A stretch of 64,000 nt of DNA from Dirofilaria immitis (Eukaryota; Nematoda; Chromadorea; Rhabditida; Onchocercidae). Under the pieces are notes generated by a model. The model was not told the DNA's origin. It saw nothing but the letters and a program-made list of their open reading frames with translations, and did not search any database. Of the stretch, positions 56,361 through 64,000 are shown one piece after another (position 1 is the first letter of the stretch; each line of letters opens with the position of its first letter). The stretch is from the NCBI GenBank assembly GCA_024305405.1, contig JAKNDB010000068.1:5261501-5325500 (forward strand), given 5' to 3'. A program made the position numbers and the translations under genes.

Positions 56361-57665
56361 GATTCTCGATTCTCGAAGAAATTTGAATTGATAAAAGAAA
56401 TTGTTTAACAGAAATTTAGCAAAAAATTTCGTTTGTTTTTATTTCAAAACGAAGTCGTTTATAACCATTTTTAAATATTAAATGATCATAAAATTTCTTT
56501 CTATTTTATTTTGTATTAATTAGTACTTTTCACCTATGAATAAATGAAATTTGTTAATCAATCTCGATGAATGCTTTTCAAGAATGCTTTCTAAAAAGAT
56601 ACGTAGAAGAAAAAGTAAATACGTGAAATACTTTAAAGTAAGCTTTTTTTTTCCTAAAAGGTATGGAAGAAAAAGCAAGAATGACGTGAAATATTAGCAA
56701 GAAATATAAAGTGAAAATAGGTTATATTGAAATGAGATTTGATGATTAAATATTGATAGAATTAATGATATGATAACATATCATACTATCAATTCATTTA
56801 GTAGTTATTCATATAACATTTTATGAATTTGGATTTCTTTTCAAATTTAATTTGTTCATAAAGGACGAGAATATATTTAATAATGACAGAGCCTAATATG
56901 ATATTTGATTAATTATGATTATGTAAACGTAAATTTAATTTTTGAAATTATCATGATAATTTCAAATGATTTTACAATTACATTGCACTTACACCTACAA
57001 GCGCATTGTTTGATATTGCTGTTGCTATTATTGAAAACTATTAATAATAATTTAAATTAACATTTATAAAATATAAAATAAAAATGAAATTTTATTTGTC
57101 TTTTAATTTTCTTCTCTGTTCTAAATTTTATATAGCTTAATCTTTCTGATAAAAATATTATCAACACATTACAAAGATTTGTAATATTCAATTTTCATTT
57201 TAATCACCAAACTTTTCATATATTTAAGAAATTGCAAATATATGAAGAAATGTTGAAGAAAAAAGCAACAATGAAAAAAATTGAAAAATAGAAAATATAC
57301 AGCGGAATGTGAAAAAAAGTTAAATAACATTACGAATATAATTTCAATAACTGATTTTTCTCGAAGAAAGCAATTGATTTTTGTGATCATAACATTTTCC
57401 CGGATCAATTATTGAAATAATCATTCTCGAAATGGATGCAATACCAATATATTAAAAGAAACTGATCAAAATGATTAACGAATGAATCTAATTGATCAAT
57501 TAGAAAAAAGAATTTTGTCAATACTATCAAATTTTCATATGAAAATGTTAAGTTAAATAAAGCACTAATAATATTTGAGAAAATATTTATTAAATTATAC
57601 AAATTATTCGATTTCTTCAAACTATTAATTGATATAATTCAAAATTCTTTCTAATATATTTAAAT

Positions 57666-57776
57666 TATTCTATTCTATTTTGTTCTATTCTACTCTATTC
57701 TATTCTATTCTATTCTATTCTATTCTATTTAATTTATTTTTATTCTATTCTATTCTATTTTATTTATTTTTATTCT
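57666..57776. repeat. (TATTC)n pentanucleotide repeat
   Basis: About 20 imperfect TATTC units in two runs separated by TATTTAATTTATTTT-type variants. Confidence 0.93.
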
Positions 57777-57976
57777 TCAAACTATGCATAATATTTCATT
57801 TGTTCTTTATGAAATAACAAAATGATGATACTGTGTTGCTGCTGCTATTAATATTTATTTTCATTCATCAATAAATGATGTATTCGGTAATAATGGCAAA
57901 AATTTTAATTAGTTAAGAAATTTGTTATAATAATGAGATTAGTTGATAATACACTTAATGTTAAAAATGTATAAGG

Positions 57977-59021
57977 GATGATATCTGATAAAAGTGTTAA
58001 AGATATATGAGAGATGAGATGATCTAATAAGAGTGTTAACGATATAAAATGAATGATACCTTGATGAGGGTGTTACAAACACACCAACTATTTATTAATT
58101 GTTATTACTAGCAGTTGGTGGTCTGTAGATTTAGGTTCAAATACAAAGGGATAATATCTGATGAGAATGTTGAAGATATATGAGGGTTGATATCTGACGA
58201 GATGGTACAGATACATGAACGATGATATTTGGTTTTTCAAAATTTTGATAATGCTGAAGATGTGATTTATTCCAAAACTCTTTTCTTTCGGTCTTAACAG
58301 GAAAATGAAAAAGAGGGAATGAATTTTTGATGGTATTGAAACGTTTAAGAAATATCATTATCAAATCACCTTTCCCTCCTTATTCATCATTATTTTATCA
58401 GTTTTTTCTCATGATAATGATAAAAAATAATATTGTTGATATCTATGATTTATTTATATACTTATTTAATTTAAAAATACATTAATACTTTACTTATTTA
58501 AATATTTACTACTACTATTATTATAATTATTAATAATAATATTAATTATTACTATTGCATTAATTGATAACAAATATCAGTTATATTAAATGTATCAAAA
58601 TTTTTTAAGCCAAATAAGCAAAGTTTCTTATTTTAATAATTGTAGTAATTTTTATAAAAAATAAGATAGTGATTTCTGATTCGTACAATTTTATTTATTT
58701 TCTTTTTTTTGCAAATAATCTTTATTATTAAATAATCATATAAAGAATAGAAAAATAATATTAAATAAACAGAATAGTTATAGGAGACTTTTTTTTCGAA
58801 TTTTTTTCTTTTTCCCAAGCTAAACATTAGTATTATTGCTTATTTCATATTCGGCTGAAATATGATTTTTTTTCTTATTTCACTGATAAACGAATTTGAA
58901 ATCTATTTCGATTGATTTTTGTAACCAAATTTTTCTGAGAGGTATCATTCATTTTATACCGTTAACACTCTTATTAGATCCCATCTCTCATATATCTTTA
59001 ACACTTTTATCAGATATCATC
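57977..59021. repeat. inverted repeat pair A (about 82-85-bp arms)
   Basis: The arm at 57977-58061 is the near-perfect reverse complement of 58940-59021; the differences are a 3-4 base gap and one substitution. About 880 bases separate the arms. A further degraded direct copy of the left arm follows at 58149-58230 (GATAATATCTGATGAGAATG and on). Confidence 0.88.
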
Positions 59022-59198
59022 ATAATTTCGAACAAATAACCAAAGCAAATTTAAAATAGATTTTAAAAGATAAAAAATGAAAGGAAAAATTACGTTATTA
59101 GAGTTAAAATCAAAAATTTTCATTACGAATATTTCAAAGTTTCTTATTTTAATAATTGTCTATTTCGATTGATTTTTGTAACCAAATTTTTCTGAGAG
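58619..59198. repeat. two direct-repeat pairs rearranged relative to each other
   Basis: A 25-base segment (start CAAAGTTTCTTATTTTAAT) occurs at 58619-58643 and 59135-59159. A 39-base segment (start CTATTTCGATTGATTTTTG) occurs at 58903-58941 and 59160-59198. The two are adjacent in the second location but 259 bases apart in the first. Confidence 0.88.
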
Positions 59199-59513
59199 TT
59201 CGAACAATTCCATAGATCAAATGATTGATAATTGTAAAACGAAAGTGTATTAAAACCGATCATCCTACAGTAATCCATTGATAACTAATATTTGGTAAGG
59301 ATGATGATACCGTACCGTACATGATACACATGATAAGACTTATTTATTGTATATTTAATATGTAACAAAAAGTTAAAAAATTTGAAGTTTAGAAATAATT
59401 CGTTTTTTATTTGTAATGAAAATTTGATTTTAACTCTAATAACGTAATTTTTCCTTTCATTTTTTATCTTTTAAAATCTATTTTAAATTTGCTTTGGTTA
59501 TTTGTTCGAAATT
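59024..59513. repeat. inverted repeat pair B (about 102-bp arms, 286-bp spacer)
   Basis: 59024-59126 and 59413-59513 are reverse complements apart from a 2-base length difference. The left arm begins three bases after inverted repeat A ends. Confidence 0.92.
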
Positions 59514-59973
59514 ATTCGAAGTAAGAACTTAACAAAACATCATTAATAAGCAAATTTGCAAACGAATATTATCACTATAAATGTTTGAGATATTTGATAA
59601 ATGATAATAGAATAATAAAACAATAAATCAATATATGAAAAAAGAATGCATTAAATTCAATTCTGATTGGAAAAAGAGATTAATCATTTAAGATCAATCA
59701 ATTTGAAGATCAGATAAAATGATCATTCAAATATGATATAACATTCAATACGGAAAATAAGTATTAACAAAAGAATAATAACAATGAAAAAATGGATTTA
59801 AAAAGAAAAGAAAAATAAAAAATTAAAACATCTAATTTGTTATTATTATCAAAATGATATTATTATTATTATCATTTAAAATAAGATGATCAGAAAAATC
59901 GAAAAAGAGATGAATTTCCTGTAAAATGCGATATAAAAGATAGTTGCGCAAATAATAAAGCAAATTCCGAAAA

Positions 59974-60320
59974 GATGCAACAGGAAATGCGGATCCATCC
60001 AATATGAGGAGAAGATGCAACAGGAAATACGGATCCACGCAATATGAGGAGAAGATGCAACAGGAAATACGGATCCATCCAATATGAGGAGAAGATGCAA
60101 CAGGAAATACGGATCCATGCAATATGAGAAGATGCAACAGGAAATACGGATCCACGCAATATGAGGAGAAGATGCAACAGGAAATACGGATCCATCCAAT
60201 ATGAGGAGAAGATGCAACAGGAAATACGGATCCATGCAATATGAGAAGATGCAACAGGAAATACGGATCCACGCAATATGAGGAGAAGATGGAACAGGAA
60301 ATACGGATTCATAAAATATG
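59974..60320. repeat. 40-bp minisatellite, nine units, with a 117-bp higher-order period
   Basis: Units start at 59974, 60014, 60054, 60094, 60131, 60171, 60211, 60248 and 60288. They begin GATGCAACAGGAAATACGGA and most carry GGATCC. Three variants (CACGCAA, CATCCAA, and CATGCAA with a 3-base deletion) repeat in the order 40+40+37, so 60014-60130 and 60131-60247 are identical. The minus strand is open in all three frames; the plus strand has a TGA in most units. Confidence 0.96.
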
Positions 60321-61767
60321 AATTCTTAAAAGACGTGACAAAAAATACAGACTCATGAAAAATAAGACAGATTCTTCGGAAATATGATAGAAAAGAGAGA
60401 GTTTCCTAAAAATTCGATGAAAAAATGAATCTATACAAAATACGATAATGAAAATGCAACATTCGTTAACGTGAATATTTTAGAAAATTAATTCTTTAAA
60501 AGACGATGGAAAATCGAAAAGAAAATTTTTAGAGGCTAATTTAACTTAAAATTACTTATTTCAATCCATTGTAATGATAATAATAGTTATCATTGTCATC
60601 ATTATATCACAATACACATTATATATTATTATTTACATAATAATATTATTGCGATATTTGGCGAAACTATAATTAAACTTGCGACATTTGGAGAGCACAA
60701 TGATTAAATTGAAAAAGAAAGAGAGAAAATATTTTTATAGTTCGGATGATATTTTAAAATACTAATCGATAAATATTATTAAAATGTTAAAAATATTAGA
60801 ATGAAATTATTGCATATAAATGTACAGTTATATGTGTGAAATAATTTACAATCATATTAGATCCATTCTATTTATTTATAAGCGATATTTAATAATTCAA
60901 ATTGATTATTGATTATGCCAAAAACAATAATATCTATTTACTTCATTGTTTTGCAGAATTTATATATTTTAAAATTAATTTATTCACATTTCAACTTGTT
61001 GATATAATATTTCATATTTATTTTGATAGATTAATATAGGAAATATCTGATATCGTACCTTTATGAAAGATCAAGTAATAAAGTCTAAGTCTTACATTAT
61101 CTCTTATAACAGATTAAGTCTAAAAAGGTCACTTGACAAGTCGCCTGACAGGTTAAATAATAAAGGTTTATGTTAACTCACTCATATGATAAAAGGAATA
61201 ACAAAGCCTTGGTTAAGTTAAGCAAATATTTTTTAAATGTCATATTTTATGATCGGTTAGATAGAAAAAGTTCATCTCATTCCCTTATCACGGATTAAAT
61301 TTGATATTTATCAAATTAACAATATTTTGAATGAAACAAATTTTAAATTTTTAAAACGAAATTATTAACATTTATAAATGAAAACATTTTAATTAAAATA
61401 TAATTAATAATTTTTAAAAGATAAAAAGAAATGACAAATAAAATGCATTTATTTTATTTCTTTTTCCTTTCATTTTTCTCTCTTTCTTTTTAAATTAATT
61501 AATATTTAATTTAAATATTAATTCTCTTTTAAGTATCAACAAGAATTTGAATTTAAAAATCGAAAAAATTAATTTAAAATTGAAAGACAAAAAATAAAAA
61601 AATCATTTTGTTGTTTGTTTGAAATGAACGGTAAACGAACGAAATGATTGGTATCAATAGCATTACAACTAAGGAATTTCTCCTTCTTCTTTTCCCTCTC
61701 TTTCTCATAATCATTTTTCAACATTCCTTTTTTCTTTTGTCCGTTGTGTTTTATTTGTAAATAATAT

Positions 61768-61810
61768 ATGCATGTGTGTGTGTGTTGTATGTGTGTGTGT
61801 GTATGTGTGC

Positions 61811-61844
<34 letters not shown>

Positions 61845-61866
61845 ATATGTATATGTATATGTGTAT
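61768..61866. repeat. (TG)n / (TATG)n microsatellite
   Basis: TG runs interrupted by TATG and GCG change into TATG and TATATG units at the right end. Confidence 0.95.
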
Positions 61867-62078
61867 GATGAGATTCAAATTTAAGATTAAGAGAGAGAGA
61901 TGAAAGGAGGGAAAATGGCAAAATTTGAATATTATCGCAAAAAGATTTTTCATTTTTTTACTTTTTTTTTTGCTTATTGCTTGAGCAATAAATAAATCTT
62001 CAGTGCCATCTGCTATTTTCTCTTCCATTTTCTTCTTAACTTCTATTTTTCTTTTTGGATAATAAATTTTGCTAAGTA

Positions 62079-62127
62079 GAAAGAGAGAGAAAGGGATAGA
62101 GAGAGAGAAAGAGAGAGAGAGAGAGAA
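62079..62127. repeat. (GA)n purine tract
   Basis: An imperfect GA run. With the TG array to its left it generates the low-complexity minus-strand frame 61711-62130. Confidence 0.9.
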
Positions 62128-63492
62128 CAAAAGATATGCTAATATTTTTGCATATTTTTTTATTTAATTTGAATAATAATTATTATTACTATTTTTTGTA
62201 ACAGTAGTTTTTAAAAAAGGAAAATAGCAAAATTTATATTCTTTTTATCAAATATGTACTTTCATTATTCATATTAAATTATATCGAATTATATAAGTTT
62301 TTTTTTTTAAATTCAAATGAATCATGATAACGCTTGGCAATATCTTGATACTATCACTTCCTCATTAAGTTTCAATTAATGTAATGGTAGATAAGACATT
62401 AAGATTATTATATTTTTATTGTATATCAAATTACTTATATATATGCTAATAGGATTACTTCTATACATACATACTTTTTTTTATGATAGCAATTTGAAAT
62501 TTTGCCGAAATTTCCCAAAAACTTTGATATTTTTGTAAAAATTTTTTGAAATTTGAATAAATGAATTTCTCCGAAATTAATATCAATTTAGTTTTATCCA
62601 TTACCTTTTATTCAAATTTAACAGTACTTTGTTCAATTTTGTTTAATTCTCTCAAATTAGCATAATATTTTTAATAATACCTAATTAATTAGCAAACCAA
62701 TTATAATCAAATTTCAATATTTGTTTTTGTAAAATATATAACCAACGTATAATATTACTTTCAATAAAAGTTTATCGATTATTTTGGAATAAAAGTTCGG
62801 AAATTCCATATTGCAAGTAAATTGACAATGAAGAAAGATATTTAAAATCCAATCATATACATATATTCGTGTTATCAATTATGTATCGCAATTGTTAATG
62901 AAAGCATTTTACTATAATGAATTTTTCATTAGATAATTGCTGATAATGCTTATGTTATTGTTATTATTATTAAGTGATAAGCACAATTTGGTAATATGTC
63001 TGCGAATTAAATGAGCTTATAATATTAATTGCAAATTGAAAAAAAAACAGAAGTAAAGCATAACTATTTTTTTCCTAAATTGGTTCAATTTAATTTTATA
63101 TAATTTAATTCCAGTCCATTTCAATTCGATTTGAATACAATATTCTGATAGAATTGATTGCACAAATAAATTAATTCGAAGGACAAATTTAAAATTTTTT
63201 TCACAATTCAAGTTGCAAATTAAACTTCATACAGCGTCACTGTTTAGAGAAATACTGAAATCTAATAAATTATCTGAAAATTGGAATACTTTTTTGTTCC
63301 ATCTGAATTGCTATTATAAAAATTGCAATTTAAAAAATAATTTATCGCTTCCTAGTAACAGTCAAAAAAAAAGAACTGATCTTATTAATGACTGACAAAA
63401 CAGTCAAAGTACTGTAATTAATTCACCTCTAATTAATTTACCATTTTTGTTATTCACTAAAAATAGGATATTACCATTTTTTTTTTTGTTAG

Positions 63493-63571
63493 ATTGAGAT
63501 CAGGACATGACCTTCCTTTTGCACAAGAACTGATAAAATTGTGTCAAATTTATATAATGAATGTATCATAA
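63493..63571 (+). other. possible terminal exon of an unknown gene
   Basis: A strong acceptor (pyrimidine run then TTTTTTTGTTAG) is followed by an open stretch reading LRSGHDLPFAQELIKLCQIY and a stop at 63569-63571. The residue mix is protein-like and unlike the AT-driven frames nearby. No matching upstream exon was found; the open frame at 63213-63395 is a weak candidate. Family unknown. Confidence 0.25.
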
Positions 63572-64000
63572 TTTAAATAGCAAATTTATTTTTGCATTTC
63601 TTTTCAATTTTTTTAATTTGCATATCAAAAGATTTTTAATATGCAAATAAACTTATCGTTAACTTCTTTTGAATTTTAATAATTTTTCATAACTGGATGA
63701 TAATATCAACGATTTAAAACTTCTATATTTTAAATTATACTATAATTTAATAAATTGTAAAAAATACATGAAGGACTGTGAACTATTATGTTTGCCATTA
63801 ATTTATTACTTTTAACATAAATTATATTGTAATAATTTTAAGTAAAATTCAATAACGATAAAATGAATGAATACATTTCAACATTTCTCTTTTTTCAACT
63901 TTCATTTAAAATGAAATAAAAGCAAAGCGTTAGAAAAAAAAGGAAATGCAAAATTGAAATGAATTAATCAGCAAAATGTGCACATGTAAATTAAATTAGC
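63572..64000. other. AT-rich end of window, nothing seen
   Basis: No exon-like or repeat structure was recognised. Confidence 0.6.

Larger units (their letters stand above)
56361..63492. other. gene-poor 3' region of the window
   Basis: This is the 5' flank of annexin and beyond. No convincing exon was found. Open frames at 57169-57620, 58137-58364, 58633-58827 and 61711-62130 are AT-rich or low-complexity. The stretch holds the repeats and inverted repeats listed separately. The purine tract 60700-60730 and the AT-rich rest show nothing further. Confidence 0.6.

Noticed and set aside
58105..58145. tRNA-like fragment with AGCAGTTGG and GGTTCAAATAC
   Set aside because: The two promoter-box-like motifs are too close to leave room for an anticodon arm, and no acceptor stem pairs.
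59832..60312. Three overlapping minus-strand frames of 119-146 codons
   Set aside because: They exist because the minisatellite period is a multiple of three; the three frames encode the same repeat shifted, with no sign of selection for one frame.
61711..62130. 139-codon minus-strand frame
   Set aside because: Its ends are TG and GA microsatellites giving His/Thr and Ser/Leu runs; the middle has no recognisable domain.

Overview
The window looks like nuclear DNA of a nematode. It is extremely AT-rich. Its genes are split by many introns with TTTCAG or TTTTAG acceptors, and several genes have an acceptor-like AG only a few bases before the ATG, as expected for spliced-leader trans-splicing. 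One gene is a close match to PLR-1, the nematode member of the ZNRF3/RNF43 family. A filarial or other spirurid (clade III) worm is my inference from base composition and intron size; the sequence does not prove it. No virus, transposase, CRISPR, tRNA or rRNA was recognised.

Layout. (1) 1-3.1 kb, minus strand: the 5' seven coding exons of U1 snRNP 70K; the rest of the gene lies off the left edge. (2) 3.1-15.6 kb: gene-poor DNA with long TAG, TTA and TG arrays. (3) 15.6-29.7 kb, plus strand: a 12-exon plr-1 (ZNRF3/RNF43-type membrane RING ubiquitin ligase) with an 8.1-kb first intron. (4) 32.0-34.1 kb, minus strand: neuferricin (CYB5D2, cytochrome b5-like haem-binding protein). Directly upstream on the same strand (34.2-36.4 kb) are exons of a gene I cannot name, close enough to suggest an operon. 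(5) 36.4-47.8 kb: a gene desert with four long ATT/AAT arrays. (6) 47.8-51.7 kb, plus strand: two adjacent small single-pass membrane proteins of one unrecognised family. Their 66-residue N-terminal helical domains align without gaps and end at the same intron position. (7) 53.1-56.4 kb, minus strand: a four-repeat annexin whose calcium loops are degenerate. (8) 56.4-64 kb: no firm gene; a nested inverted-repeat complex and a 40-bp minisatellite with a 117-bp higher-order period.

The genes do not form a pathway. U1-70K acts in splicing, PLR-1 down-regulates Frizzled-type receptors, neuferricin is a secretory-route haem protein and annexin binds membranes. A cross-cutting observation is that neuferricin, the unnamed upstream gene and annexin each read as intact conserved proteins only if one base is added in short homopolymer runs. 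All other splice sites and phases fit. This pattern points to consensus-sequence errors rather than decay, but the sequence alone cannot settle it.
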